Made by a program: the position numbers and the translations under genes. Under the pieces are notes generated by a model. The model was not told the DNA's origin. It searched no databases and saw only the letters and a list, made by a program, of their open reading frames with translations. Of a stretch of DNA of 64,000 nucleotides, positions 23,428 through 35,480 are shown in pieces. Numbering within the stretch: position 1 is the stretch's first letter; each line of letters starts with the position of its first letter. Source of the DNA: Gadus chalcogrammus (lineage: Eukaryota > Chordata > Actinopteri > Gadiformes > Gadidae); assembly GCF_026213295.1 (NCBI RefSeq), contig NC_079423.1, positions 19,056,477 to 19,120,476 on the forward strand, in the 5' to 3' direction.

Positions 23428-24905
23428 GACTAACTATCGTCCAGCCGGGGACTTCAATATGCGCTACAACACCGAACGATAGAAGCATGTTATAACTTGG
23501 TTTAGGGTGGCCAATGGCGTGCCATTCTACTAGCTGTCAAGCCGGATCTTATGACCCCCTGTTCTTTTCCTTTTGTGATGTCATGATTTTGTCACAATGT
23601 CATGATTTGCGTGTATTCATCGTCCGTGCCGGCGCAAAGTGCGTTGACAGTCAGACTGGCAGGAACACATCCACACTGCTCGTCCACAGCAGCATGAGGA
23701 GGGGATATGTAACTATGTTGCTAGCTGTTTACTCTTTACACACTGAATTGTTTACAATGTCAACAATGGGATATACAACCCTCCCCCCTCTCCCCCTTTT
23801 TATACTCTTGTCGCTCTCTACGATGACATCCCTCTTCAAATAAACGGAAGAAAACTAGAATTATTAACTGTCTTCAAAGAGTGAGCCATTGAGGGTCTAG
23901 AGGTGGACCGGTTCTCCCCGGTGGTTCTGTTCTGTTCAGTGCATGCTGCATGAGATGAGCACAATGCTGTAATACTTGACTGCATGGTGGCCCAGTCGCC
24001 CCGTACTGTGGTACTTATTATATGGTGAATCAATTAAACATCTGTACTGTTCCACTATGCTGTTTTGTCCTGTTCAATATATAGTGTACAACAACCTAAT
24101 GGAAATGTAGGACCACTGGGTAGAGGATAGTCTAGTGATTCTGGTTTCAAACTCCAATAGAGCCCATAAAGCTGTTCATGAAGCTCTGTCCACTCTAAGC
24201 TAAGTGGCGGGAAGTTTTGGGATTGTTGATATATTATTGTAAACAGGTAGGGGCAGGCCAGATTTTTTTTTTGGTGTATTATTTTATAGGATGGTATTTT
24301 CTTGTTTACGATTCAACTTGTCAGTTTGGGCTTTAATTCTTTTTGCATTCCTGGGCAGATCATTTAAAAAAAGAGGACATGGTACATGGTGCATCAATAG
24401 ACAAACATGTAGATACATGTGAGACAAAGCATCGATAGACAAAAATGAAAAAGTCACAAAGGACGGTATCAAGCATAACGGAAGACAAAGCACACATATT
24501 TTACAAAGAGGCTACATAAATACGTCTAAAATGTCATCACTTTGAGAAATTTTATTAAATAAATATTGCACTAGATCTTAATGTTGTTGGTTTAACATAA
24601 ATATTGATGTATCGAAATGTAATGCGTTTGAAAGAAGGAACTCTAAAGCGCCTGTTGGAAGGCAGGAGCTGATATTCTCTGTGTAAGAGATGTGGGAGAC
24701 CACTGGAAATGTATCTGGCCAGCCTGAGCATGCTCTTGTTGTGGCCTTACTGGAAGGTGTGCTACAGATGATGTAGCACACCATTTGTGTTAGAATTTTA
24801 AATTTGATATAGTTCGCCCTATCTTTGACTGAAAGGCTACTCTGATAAGCTGTACAACAATAAAGCATTACACTCTCACTGACGTAAAGAACAAAGAAAT
24901 TATTT
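23428..24905. other. No gene recognised
   Basis: Moderately AT-rich sequence with short ORFs lacking family signatures. AATAAACGG at about 23838 could be a poly(A) signal for MAST or another transcript. Nothing else is supported. Confidence 0.4.
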
Positions 24906-24907
24906 GG

Positions 24908-24935
24908 TTAAAGGAGACATTATGGTGTTTTCCCA
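24908..24935 (+). mobile_element. MITE terminus of the TTAAAGGAGACATTATG family
   Basis: TTAAAGGAGACATTATGGTG followed by TTTTCC closely matches, in reverse complement, the terminus at 59133-59161. A related start is TTAATGGGGACATATTATGG at about 57432. The right end of this copy was not identified. Confidence 0.5.
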
Positions 24936-25429
24936 ACAAGCAAACAAAGTATTTGAGTTCCAGAAAACATGTTTGTGAAGCTGTTTGCTGGAAATAGCTT
25001 TTAGGAAAAAAATATCGTCTACCGCTATTCCCCTCTGTTTCAGTCCCTTCAGAATGCGCTGTTCCTGGCGTCTGTAGCTTTGATGCAAATGAGCTGCTGC
25101 CCATTGACCAATGAGCTGTCAGACTGAACCACATCATGGAGGAGAAGGGATTGTTGCAGTTTGCTGACTCCTGGAGCTCTATATCTATATTATATAATAT
25201 AACATAATAATAATATTATATACAGTATTTATATAATCTATCTAATATCACGGCCAAAAGCTATGTGCGCCTCGGATGATATTATGAATAATAAAGACTG
25301 TGTATGACGTCTCCGGTACTTCCACAAGTAAAGACTAGTAGTGGGGGATATCTCGGCCACGGTTGAGAAGAATTGGGGGCAAGGAACTTTGGCATTGACT
25401 CTCTGAAGTCCATGAACCGCGACATGGAG

Positions 25430-25640
25430 AAGAAAAGGATTGTACTCCGGGAGCTGAGCTGCCGGACTGCCTCCGAGCTCCCCGCGCCGGAGCTGCCGGC
25501 CGCCGTTGAAGCCGTCCAGCCGCAGTCCGGCAGATCGGGCTGTGTACTCCGGGAGCTGAACTGGCGCCGAAGCTATGTTGCAGCTCCAGCGGATGAGCAG
25601 CTCCGGCTGGGGTAGCTCGGCGGTAGTCCGGCAGCTCATT
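25430..25640. repeat. GC-rich repeat shared with 57775-57850
   Basis: Blocks such as GTACTCCGGGAGCTGA, GCCGGACTGCC and CGGCAGCTC recur, partly as local inverted repeats. A related segment in the opposite orientation is at 57775-57850. ORFs here have no family signature and I treat it as non-coding repeat. Confidence 0.6.
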
Positions 25641-25807
25641 AGGTAAGGCGAGTTTCAGATGAGGCATGCGGCTTTGTTTGCCATGCGTCAGAATGCATTC
25701 TGGGATGAAAAACGTCAGAAATACCTGTTATAACTTACGATGCGACGAGTCACCGGGGGCCTCTAAGAATAGTCAAATCTCCTAACCTTTATGCCTCCTT
25801 TCCTTAA

Positions 25808-26293
25808 AGGGGACCTATTATGCTTTTTCGACTTTTATGACCTATAAACGTTGTTATAATGATTGATAGTCATGTTTAACCATACTAAAGTGTCAAATAA
25901 TGACGTACATGCATTCGGACGTATTCCCTGCTGACAGTCTGGGGTGGCTGTGCAGAGCGCTATACACTCGGGACAACGTTTGCGATTCACTTGTTCACAT
26001 TTCCAGGACCTCGTCTACGTAGAGGCAGTCCTGCCACGTATGCCTGGTCAAATCTGCCCGTGCGCGCGCTTCAAGGAAGGTAGCCAATCACAACGGATTT
26101 GGGTGGCAGGAGGGGGGCTAGGGGGCGGAGAAGGACGCAACCGAGCGTTGACAGAGAATGCTGAAAGCGCCCAAATGAGAGGAGGAGTTTCCCGAAAATC
26201 TACATCGTTTTTTGTGTATGGTTAAACATGAATATCAATCATTATAACAACGTTTATAAGTCATAAAAGTCGAAAAAGCATAATAGGTCCCCT
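25808..26293. mobile_element. MITE with ~80-bp TIRs and TTAA target duplication
   Basis: AGGGGACCTATTATGC at 25808 is mirrored by GCATAATAGGTCCCCT ending 26293. Pairing continues inward through TTTTTCGACTTTTATGACTT-like and ACGTTGTTATAATGATTGAT-like sequence. TTAA flanks both ends (25804-25807 and 26294-26297), as for piggyBac or Kolobok superfamilies. The ~490-bp element has no transposase. Confidence 0.9.
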
Positions 26294-26297
26294 TTAA

Positions 26298-26885
26298 CCT
26301 TTGTGTAAAACAACATCGGGTCCTTTCGAAAAGACAGCACTGTTTCAATTTAATTCGACTTCACTCTTCCCATGACGTCATTGCTTGGTGTATTGCTGAC
26401 CTCTAGCGTCTCTTGTGTGAAACTAAAATTTTCCGAAGATTGACTTAAACAATCGCTCTATGATCCATACGTTCTTGTCGCATTGACAGTATTGGGAAAG
26501 TTCACTTTGTAGTTCAAAGTTCAGTTCACAAATTTTAAAATGAATTCATAATTGAAAAATATTAACGAAGTTCATCGTTCCAAAAAATTAACTAGATCAA
26601 AGTTATTTTTTTCAATAGGCCTATGTTGATGTGAGCTATTATTTTTTTCCGGTATTTTGAATATTGAGCCCCAGTATTTTGAACATTGAGCCCACTTTAT
26701 GGTTTGTCTAGGAGGAAATAAAGTGGTTGAATCAAGTATCGTAGCGAAATGCAGTTTCTATCGTGTTTTATTGCACATTTAGCGCATTTTGTAAGTCCCA
26801 TTTATTTCTGTTGGAAGACTCATTGCTCGTTGGCCGGAAACGGAATGGGGCGGTGTTCAGTTTGATTGTAGTCTTTTCGCTCGGT
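26298..26885. other. No gene recognised
   Basis: AT-rich sequence between the TTAA MITE and the third copy of the dispersed module. TATTTTGAA(T/C)ATTGAGCCC occurs twice in tandem near 26655-26692. Confidence 0.4.
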
Positions 26886-26889
26886 TCTA

Positions 26890-27915
26890 GCAAGCCCCCG
26901 GGAACAGTGCATACTTCCGCAATCCACCAGTGCTCAGCGGCCAAGCCTGGTATTGCAGCTGTTTAAGCGGGCTGTGGACGGGTCCCTCAATTCAAAGGAC
27001 CCAGAAGTAGATATTTCCGTTCACTCCAATACAAGTGGGGAACAGGAATGTGTCTCCGCAAAAAATTTCTGGATATCAATCAAAGGCTCATAATTCCTCG
27101 TGAGATTAGCCGGAGAATCGGAGCAGCGGGGGCGGTATTGCGTTCGCTTTACCGCACCGTTGTAACGAAAAGAGAGCTGAGCCGCAAGGCAAAGCTCTCG
27201 ATCTACCGGTCGATCTTCGTTCCTATCCTCACCTATGGTCATGAGGGCTGGGTGATGACCGAAAGGACGAGATCGCGGGTACAAGCGGCCGAGATGAGTT
27301 TTCTCAGAAGGGTGGCTGGCGTCATCCCTTAGGGATAGGGTGAGAAGCTCAGCCATCTGTGAGCGGCTCTAATCCGAGCAGCGGCTCGGATTAGAGCCGC
27401 TGCTCCTTTACTTAGAAAGGTGTCAGCTGAGGTGGTTCGGGCATCTGGTAAGGATGCCCACTGGGCGCCTTCCTTGGGAGGTGTTTCAGGCACGTCCAGT
27501 GGGGAGGAGACCTCGGGGGAGACCCAGGACTAGGTGGAGAGATTATATCTCAACACTGGCCTGGGAACGCCTCGGGATCCCCCCGTCAGAGCTGGTCAAT
27601 GTGGCCCGGGAAAGGGAAGTCTGGGGCCCCCTGCTTGAGCTGCTCCCCCCGCGACCCGACCCCGGATAAGCGGATGACGATGAGGATGAGGATGAGGGCT
27701 CCTAATTATCTTTATGCCATGTCCTAAAAAAAATTACGTTTTTTCTTTTCAAAACGCCACCTCAAACATTTTAATTTTTTTAAAAATTATTATTATTTTT
27801 TTAATTATTAGCCGTTAATTATTTTTTGCTGGAGAAGGAGGGGTGTGCAGCTGAAAGGAGTCGTAGTGAAACAAATGTTGTTTCGACCTGGCATCCGAGA
27901 GGGCCTAGTTCAGTG
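26890..27915. repeat. Dispersed module, copy 3, split by a LINE fragment
   Basis: 26890-27095 and 27697-27915 together match the module at 17090-17490: GGAACAGTGCATACTTCCGC, CTCCAATACAAGTGGGG, then GCCACCTCAAACATTTT, GGCAGCTGAAAG-like and GTTTCGACCTGGCATCC. The LINE insert lies exactly between GGCTCATAATT and its duplicate. Confidence 0.8.
27096..27696 (+). pseudogene. Non-LTR retrotransposon 3' fragment with target-site duplication
   Basis: Coding parts are LRSLYRTVVTKRELSRKAKL, SIYRSIFVPILTYGHEGWV and FLRRVAGVIP, then in another frame MPTGRLPWEVFQARP, GRRPRGRPRTRWRDY and ERLGIPPSELVNVARERE. This is the C-terminal end of a LINE RT polyprotein, family unresolved (Rex1/Babar- or RTE-like). 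It ends in a GATGAG tandem tail. GGCTCATAATT (27085-27095) and GGCTCCTAATT (27697-27707) are an 11-bp TSD with one mismatch. A perfect 18-bp hairpin (27362-27379 with 27384-27401) disrupts the frame. Confidence 0.82.
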
Positions 27916-29150
27916 CTCCGTTAACGTGTCCGATTTTTAGACTGGTTCAGCTGCTGCTCAATAACTCTCACGGTCCTCTGCTTGCGATCATTGTGATTCA
28001 CCATATATTGATCCATTTATTCAAAAGATCCAAAGACAAAGAACAGGTGCATTAAAGTATCATTTTATATTATTGTTAATAGTCTAATTAACATTTCAGC
28101 GTTGGTATTTAATTTTTCATTTGCTTGTTTAGCGACAGTTAACAATGTTGGTGTATTACAATTATTTGTGTGTGTAGGCCACTCCAACTTCGATGCTGGT
28201 TGAAATGTAACCATTTATTTTTTACATAAGTTATTGATTGCATTTTTCGTAAATAGTTAGTTGGAAGGAATCCGTTTCTTAAGCAGTGTGACACTTGGAG
28301 CTCGCATGACGGAGCACAAGTTGGCACAAAGCATCCAAAACTGCAAAAAGACATTGTTCAATTGTAGACTTGGGGCTTGCATAACGGAGCACAAGGCATA
28401 GTTTAATAGTGCATTTCTTTTTGAACAGCACATCCGATCAGTGACCTCTGTAATTTTTGTACATTTAAATGTATGCCCATCACTAACTGAGTTTATTTCT
28501 TAATGTTATGTGTATTTTGTTTTTAAGATAATACAAGAGAAACCCAAACATATCTTATGGTCTCGTATTTATGTACATTTTTCATGTATTTATATGTTTT
28601 TTACATGTTGTCACTGTCTGAGTTTGTGATGTGGATCTATGGCCTTATGTACATGTTTCATGTATTTATGTGTTTTTTTCATGTTGTGACTGTCTGAGTT
28701 TGTGATGTGAGTCTTTGTTCTATGTTCCCACTCTTGGCCTGCACCTTGCCGTGGTGAGTGAGCTTTTAACTAACTAATTGTTTGTCACAGTCTATCTTAT
28801 TAATGATACAAAGCCTTAATTAAACCCCTTCTCTTCTGTTTGCAGAAACTGGAAACTTCAGAGTGTATTTTATCTTAAGTTAGAAAATCTTTTTTGTTTC
28901 CTCATCAGAGCCCAGTCCATCATGCTCCTCTACTTCTCTGCCGTGCCACCCACCATCATCATGCCTCATGCATCACCTCTCAGCGCCCTGCCCAGCTGCA
29001 TCTTATTCCGTCACTCCAGCTCTTTCACAAAAGTGACAAACACACTCCACCCAAGTGAGCTTTTATTAATTATACATGTAAGGTGTGCTTAAGTGGCCTG
29101 AAAGGTGCCCATCAATAAAATGCATTTTATTATCTATAACATTATGGCTC
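27916..29150. other. No gene recognised
   Basis: AT-rich. GGAGCACAAG occurs near 28311 and 28386 in related contexts (CTTGGAGCTCGCATGACGG and CTTGGGGCTTGCATAACGG). A TGTTGTGACTGTCTGAGTTT-like tandem pair lies at about 28608 and 28683. GCCCATCACTA at 28475-28485 looks like a hAT terminus. Splice-like TTTGCAG at 28841 is not backed by coding similarity. Confidence 0.4.
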
Positions 29151-29152
29151 CA

Positions 29153-29901
29153 TCAAATTCCCATCATACCAATTTCCAGTATACCCTCCCCGACACTTAA
29201 TTGTTCCAAGGGTGTGCTCCCTTCTGCGGGTTCATAAAGGACAACAGGGTTGGACGTGTCAAAGGTAGGTGGTACTCTGCACCGCACATGCAATGTTTTT
29301 CCAGCTGGGATGCTCACATCCTCTTTACCAACTCGGATCGTGGCCATGCTGTAGTTGGGTGTCTTTTGGCCCTGTACGAAGTTAACCATGCTGCCTGTTC
29401 CTCTTCAACACCCAATGCTTTTTGGAGGAGACCAATAACCATTTCATGTGCATCATCGGGTGATTCTTGCCCATTCATCATCACTTGGAGAACATTAGCA
29501 CCCAATATAGGCTGAGAGAGGGGAAGCTGGCTGACTAGAAAAGGTGTCTGTATTAAAAGGTTTGGATTGTCATTTCCGGGGAGTGTTAGCTCCACCCATC
29601 CATCATACGGGATTGGTTGTCCATTTGCTGCATACAGAGCAAGGCTTTCCTCTGTGTTAAGAAGCTTGTGCAATGGTCGTACTGGGTGATTGGGGATAAA
29701 TGTCTCTCTCCAGGGCCGGTCAATCATGCTCACTTGCGAGCCAGAGTCCCACAGCCCGGTGTCCTGATTCACCACACACAAAACAATGATTACAATCCTC
29801 CGCACCTTGGTGTGAACACTTTGTGCAGACAGGCATTTTACCCTTTCTTGTGTGGGAGAGCTGGCCTGGGAAAGACGTAGGAGGGTCGTGTGGCTGTGCA
29901 T
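29153..29901 (-). pseudogene. Retropepsin-like aspartic protease remnant
   Basis: GLWDSGSQVSMIDRPW carries the catalytic DSG motif. Downstream are ALYAANGQPIPYDGWVEL, FLVSQLPLSQPILGANVLQ (the second protease block, ILGAN) and EEEQAAWLTSYRAK. A frameshift near 29314 separates the tail (29389-29153), which has KTLHVRCRV-like and PLEQLSVGEGI. The protease would cleave the Gag-Pol precursor. Confidence 0.75.
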
Positions 29902-31188
29902 GAGGTTGGCCTAGTGCTTGGACAGGTAGAATCTTTGAGTGAGTTGCGTATACCACTGGTTTTTGCTGGTCTATTAAAGCTGCAACCATGTTGGTTAAAG
30001 TCTCCACTTGAGTGCTGAGCTGCTGTATTGTCTGCTGTTCTCTAGTGTCTGAAGTCTGATCACCATCCACTTGAACACTGTGTGTGTGTTGCTCTCTGTC
30101 GTGAGACATTACCAAATCTACGTTGATGTTCGTTTTCAGAGTTGATTATCTTCATCACCCTGCTGACGATCTCTTCATCAGAAATGTAGTTGTTTGTAAT
30201 GAGTGGCCTCAGCTGCTGTCGAATGTCTGTGTGTTTGGACCCTAGGCCCTGGTAAATGGAGTGCAGAAAAACTTGCTGGATGGTCTTGGGGTCATAGTGA
30301 ATGTCTGTGTTTGTCTGTTTTGACTGGAAGAGGATTTTCTGTTTGAGGCCTATCATGCGATAGATGAACTGCTGAGGAGGTTCATGTTCGTTTTGCTTGC
30401 ACACATTAGATCCTGAAACAGTTCGGTGCCTGCCTTTTCACACAGATGAGACCGGAGAAAGCCCTTCAGTTCACAGATTGTAATGTCATCTTTATTGGTG
30501 AGCATGTTCTTAAAAGCACCAGATTTTACACACTTCAGCACTCCTCGGATGACCTCTGTCTCTGTGAAGCCCTCTCTGTCTCCTTCGTCTATTTGCTTGC
30601 TGATACTGTTATATGTGATATCAGAGCTTTGGTCCCCAATCTGTCCTCCATGGACCTTGAATTTCCTCCGTTGCAGGTAAGACAGGTGCTTGAAGGAAGC
30701 CACTTTCTCTTTGTCAACGTGTAGTGAGTCGTGACATGGGAGTTGGTGTTGTAGTTGCTCACCTAGGCTGGTGGACTTACTGTGTGCTGTGCAAGCCATA
30801 TCTTTGTAGTATTGAAGCTTTTTTCCGAGGTCTTCGTGCACTGCTTGTAGCTGGTCAACACTTTGAGTGGTAATGTCTCTGTCAAGGTTAGCATGTTGTT
30901 GTGTGGTGTGGTCTGTCGTGGTTGTAAGGGCAGTAAAGTGTGAGGTGGTTGGCGTGTCATCATTGACGTGTGAAAATGTAGTGTGGCCCTCTATCATGGT
31001 TGGCACGTGGTGAATGTTGTGTGTTTCTGTGTTACACCCTTTGTAATTACAGTTGCAACAGGATTATCAATGATACCCTTAACCAGGTCATTTAACATTA
31101 ACAAATCAGACATTCCCTCATCTTCGGATTCAAGTAAGGTATCAGTCTGCATATAGTTGACACAACTTTCTTCATCACTGGACTCCAA
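29720..31188 (-). pseudogene. Gag remnant with CCHC zinc knuckle
   Basis: Three frames in series (31188-30994, 31006-30353, 30404-30060, then 30115-29720) make up a gag of about 470 residues with frameshifts between. Capsid-like helices include QRRKFKVHGGQIGD, FLRSHLCEKAG and PPQQFIYRMIGLKQKILFQS. The nucleocapsid end has CTKCSHQGAEDCNHCFVCGE, continuing SGH, a Cys-rich knuckle. Gag packages the element RNA into particles. Confidence 0.75.
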
Positions 31189-31488
31189 ATCTTGGCTGCT
31201 GCTGCTGGCGATGTCCTTCGCCAGCTTGTAGACATCGTCGCATCACAGTCGGTACAAGTTATTTTTGATGCTCCAAATGAGTTCTTTGTGTACTGTAGAC
31301 ATGACGTCTGTGGACCTGACAATGATAGCGCGGTCCCCCTTGAAGAAAGAAGACCCTTCTCTGGCTCCGATCTCCCCTTGTGGACACCCAGCAGCTGTCG
31401 TCTCGGCAGTAGTCACGTCACCTCGCCTTGGCCTCGTGGTTCTTCTTATCACTGGATCTGCTCCCCTGGACAGTATTGTTGGAGGCAG

Positions 31489-31506
31489 ATCCCGGACGAG
31501 CCCCCA
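31489..31506 (-). promoter_or_regulatory. Primer binding site, tRNA-Pro type
   Basis: The minus strand reads TGGGGGCTCGTCCGGGAT, the well-known tRNA-Pro primer site, five bases after the LTR end (TAACA). It primes minus-strand DNA synthesis. Confidence 0.85.
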
Positions 31507-31511
31507 CAATT

Positions 31512-32564
31512 TGTTACGGGTCCCAGGATTGGGTGCCACGGCAACAATAAAGAAATCTGTAATATACAGAAAATGGTGAGAAACAATGAAGACTGCTCAG
31601 TTCGTCATCCAAGTTGCGTCTCTATTCAAATTCACAAATAAAATACCAACATTTCTCTCAGTCTTCAACTGTTCAAGTGCGTCAAATATGAACTACATCG
31701 TACATCCTATTCTAATTCACATTCATGTAATATCTCGTGTACATTCAATATTCTCCATTAGTCCACTCTACTTGAGCAACATACTCATTTACATTCACCT
31801 GTTTAAGTGAGTTAAAGCATCAATAATAATATAGTGCAATAAACAGCATTAATCCACTGTACTTGAATGCAACATGTAGTTGGCAATTATTCTAGATTCA
31901 CACACACTTAAATAAAACAAAAGTATTACTCAGAGAAAGCTAAACGTTTTCAATACAAAGTAAACCAAGTTGTGACTCTGGATGTAACAGTAACATATTT
32001 ATCTTTAAACAGTATGTATCAATATAAACATTCTTTCAAACTTGTAAATCTGTAACCAACATTAACTCATGTTCCCGTTTAAACTGTAGTGTACAGGAGA
32101 CCACAAATAAAACTAACACTGTGCAAAGTACTAACAAAAACCCTTAAATTGCACGGCATGCCCGCAAGGCAATACGCAGGGCGAAAAACAAACCCATAAT
32201 CGGCGGGACCTGCCGTTTCGCGCCTTCCGGTATTTACCCCTGCCATTGTACTCAACGGCGTTATTTTAAAGTCTCTTAAGTTCGCTAGAAACACAACAAA
32301 ACATGACCCGAATTTCTTCAACAGTTATACATATAAAGCAAGGCTTTAGAAGGTTGACATTTTATAGTTTAAACCAACTACTGACCTATAATATACAGGA
32401 AATGGTGAGAAACAATGAAGACACGACTGCTCAGTTCGTCATCCAAGTTGCGTCTGAGGACGCGGGCGGAAGTGCTCCCATCTGATGACAACCCGGAACG
32501 CAACTACTTAAGTGTCAACAGTTCCACCTGGGTGCTGCTTACATTTTAAGTTCCTCCCAACACA
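31512..32564 (-). repeat. 5' LTR of the tRNA-Pro element (outer edge approximate)
   Basis: The inner edge is set by TAACA before the PBS. The outer edge is set by TGTGTTGGG on the minus strand at 32564. It contains a 61-66-bp direct repeat (31561-31621 and 32390-32455: AATGGTGAGAAACAATGAAG then GTTCGTCATCCAAGTTGCG), so part of the interior may be a later insertion or duplication. No second LTR was found in the window. Confidence 0.6.
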
Positions 32565-33002
32565 AATTATGAGGAATAAATTAATGTACTGGTCACATAC
32601 ATTTATAAAAATCGTTTCAAGCCCTTAAATTCAGAGAAAATTACCTTTTGCTAATGTAAATAGAATAATCAGTTTTGAGAGTATTTATTTATTTTCAGTT
32701 TTTGAGGAGTTGCTTCAAAGATGCTAATTTTTCTGCAATTATCCAAAATCCAATTGAAAAACCTGTTGGCTTTTTGTCAAGGGAACCCAGGGCGAAGCTC
32801 ACTTCAGGGTTGGCCAACATACGTCATCCCTCCACCACTCTATACTGTAAAAACACATATTCAAGTTGAATGATAATGCATGAATTTATTCTTTATTCTG
32901 CCATAGTATTTATTTGGGGGGGGGGGCATACAAGTCTTTTGGCCCTGGTGGATCCAGATCTGGAGCATTTCACCACCTGTTGATGTTTTAGCAGCGAAAT
33001 GC

Positions 33003-33196
<194 letters not shown>

Positions 33197-33436
33197 CTAT
33201 TTTCCAGTGTAATCCAAACGTACACTGTCAACGTATGCTTTTGGCGACTGGGTTGGCTCTCAGATAAACGTATTTCTAACAAGATGATATCATTAAAAGT
33301 TACATAAAGTAACGGTTTAATAACACAAACGCAGGAAACACGTGAGCTGCTAGTTTAGCGAAACCAGCGTCCCTAGCAACCTGACGTCGTTGAAACATGC
33401 GAGCGAGCCTATAAAATCTTCCTAATAACCATAAAA

Positions 33437-34614
33437 CTAAAGATCAGATACAATCACTGACTGAAGATTATGCATGTAAAAAGTATATTTCTCGCTAGAA
33501 ATGTTATTAGAAACACGTTTAACGGTGAATCCGTCCTAAGATATTGCATTTCCCATTCAGATAATAAAGATTAATAATGCAAGGGTCCAAGAAATGTGCA
33601 TTTCGCCGGCGCAACGCAAAGCATGTGTTCAAAACGCTACGGTGAACCTGTGGATATGAAGGTTTTGACTGTGGGAGGTTCGGTGTGGGAGTTATATCCC
33701 CAAACGCGTTTTCAGAACATTCCTTTGGCCAGTTAGGAGATTAACAATTTCCTCGTTTATGGCGGCCCCAAATGGCGAAATTTTGTAGAAGATATACAAT
33801 TTCCTCGTTTATTGCGCCCCCTAATGGCGAAATCTTCCAGATTTTTTATTGAACGACATTAAGGTTAGCACCAACATGTGTGTAAAATTTGGACTCGATC
33901 CGATGTCTAATTTTGGATTTTTTGGGATTTTTTATTTTCCACGTGTAACATAGCTAATAAACAAATATTCAAAACGCTACCGTTTCGGCGTCGACGGTCG
34001 GATCAAAAGAGTGTTCGAATTTATTTTTTTGTGTGCGGCTGAAGATGTCGTGTGCAAAGTTTGGTGTCGATCGGGCAAGAAATGTGGGAGGAGTAGGGAA
34101 AAAGCGCAAGAAATGTGGTAGGAGTAGGGCAAAAGCAGTTTAGGGGTTTTCGCGATTTTGCGAAAAAAATTCATAGACGCAAATGGGCGTGGCCTATGCC
34201 AAAAGATGCAGCAGACTCCAGTGAATCTGTGTGTCTAACGTTTTAGACTGTGGGAGGTTCGGTGTGGGAGTTATAGCCCCAAACGCGTATTCCTTGGTAT
34301 AGCGCCACCTAGGGACCGGCGTGTCTGGATTTGGTCCTCTGCGTAGTACTCACCCTGGTGTGTGCACCATTTACGGTTTGGGCTGTGGTACCACTTCTAG
34401 GGAAGGAAGTATAGGAAGAAGAATCCTTACAAAAACAATAGGGATCCAACCTGTTGGCTTGGACCCCTAATAAAGATCATACACATTCACTTACTGGAGA
34501 TTATGCAAGGAAAAGGTTTATTTCTCGCTAGAAATGTTATTAGAAACACGTTTAATGGTGTATCTGTCCTAAAATATTGCATTTCCCATTCAGATAATAA
34601 AGATTAATATAGGC
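33437..34614. repeat. ~145-bp direct repeats flanking an ~890-bp insert
   Basis: 33437-33581 and 34469-34614 share TTTCTCGCTAGAAATGTTAT, TAGAAACACGTTTAA and ATTGCATTTCCCATTCAGAT. The segment between starts AAGGGTCCAAG and ends CTTGGACCCCT, a short inverted terminus, and has an internal repeat GTGGGAGGTTCGGTGTGGGA (about 33672 and 34251). No protein signature is seen. Confidence 0.7.
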
Positions 34615-34638
34615 TACGTAACAATTTCACCAAATGCT

Positions 34639-34747
34639 AGGAATAGCACCAACCCCTGTTGGTGCTATTCCTAAATTCATTTTGAATGGAGAAGAAAGCG
34701 TGTTCAGGGTCACGCTTTGGTCAGGCAAAGTGTGACCCTGAACACGC
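34639..34747. repeat. Two adjacent hairpins
   Basis: AGGAATAGCACCAAC (34639-34653) pairs perfectly with 34658-34672 across CCCT. GCGTGTTCAGGGTCACGCTT (from 34698) pairs with 34726-34747 over 22 bp with one mismatch. They lie at the left edge of the CACGGAAT satellite array. Confidence 0.9.
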
Positions 34748-34800
34748 CTTGCGATGTGGACCAACGTATCTATTTCACGCCTTGGCGTGATACCGGGTTG

Positions 34801-35480
34801 GTGTGTGCCACGGAATATCAGAGTCATTAACTTGCATTGGAGCAAATTCCGTGGCCACATCACAGACAATTTAAGTGATTCCGTGATACCACCACGGACT
34901 TTGAGTTAAGCACCCGTGATCGACTCGCTCGTTGAAACGGGGATCCGTGTGTGAGCCACGGAATAACTGTCATTTACTTGCATTGGAGCAAATTCCGTGG
35001 CCACATCATGGACAATTTAAGTGATTCCGTGAGACCATCACAGACTTTGAGTTTAGCGCCCGTGGTCGACTCGCTCGTTGAAACAGGGATCCGTGTGTGA
35101 GCCACGGAATAACAGCGTCATTTACTTGCATTAGAGCAAATTCCGTGGCCACATCACGGACAATTTAAGTGATTCCGTCAGACCACCACGGATTTTGAGT
35201 TAAGCCCCCGCCGTGGTCAACTTTGGCACACACAGATTGAAACGGGAATCTGTGTGTGTGCCACGGAATATAAGTGTAATTTACTTGCATTGGAGCAACT
35301 TCTGTGGACACATCAAGGACAATTTAAGAGTTTCAGTGAGACCTCCACAGGTTTTGAGTTGAGCCCGCGTGGTCGGTTTTGAGTTGGCCCGTGGCCACAT
35401 CACGGAAATCGACGTGTTTCCGTGATGATCCAACGGATTTCGAGTTAGGCATCAGTGGTCATTTCACGGATTCCTGTGCG
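34801..35480 (+). repeat. CACGGAAT satellite array, left arm (~150-bp period)
   Basis: GCCACGGAAT recurs at about 34807, 34955, 35101 and 35260. Each unit carries CTTGCATTGGAGCAAATTCC, GTGGCCACATCAC, GACAATTTAAGTGATTCCGT and GTTGAAACGGGGATCCGTGT-like blocks. Partial motifs continue to about 35480. Confidence 0.88.

Larger units (their letters stand above)
29153..32564 (-). mobile_element. LTR retrotransposon remnant (LTR, PBS, gag, protease)
   Basis: Read leftward from about 32564: one LTR, a primer binding site, gag with a zinc knuckle, and an aspartic protease. The frame then stops and no RT, RNase H or integrase is seen, so the element is truncated at about 29150. Whether it is Gypsy or retrovirus-like cannot be decided without pol. 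Confidence 0.75.

Noticed and set aside
28830..29070. Possible exons (TTTGCAG acceptor, coding-like ATGCTCCTCTACTTCTCTGC)
   Set aside because: No conserved protein similarity and no consistent donor-acceptor chain; left as unannotated sequence.
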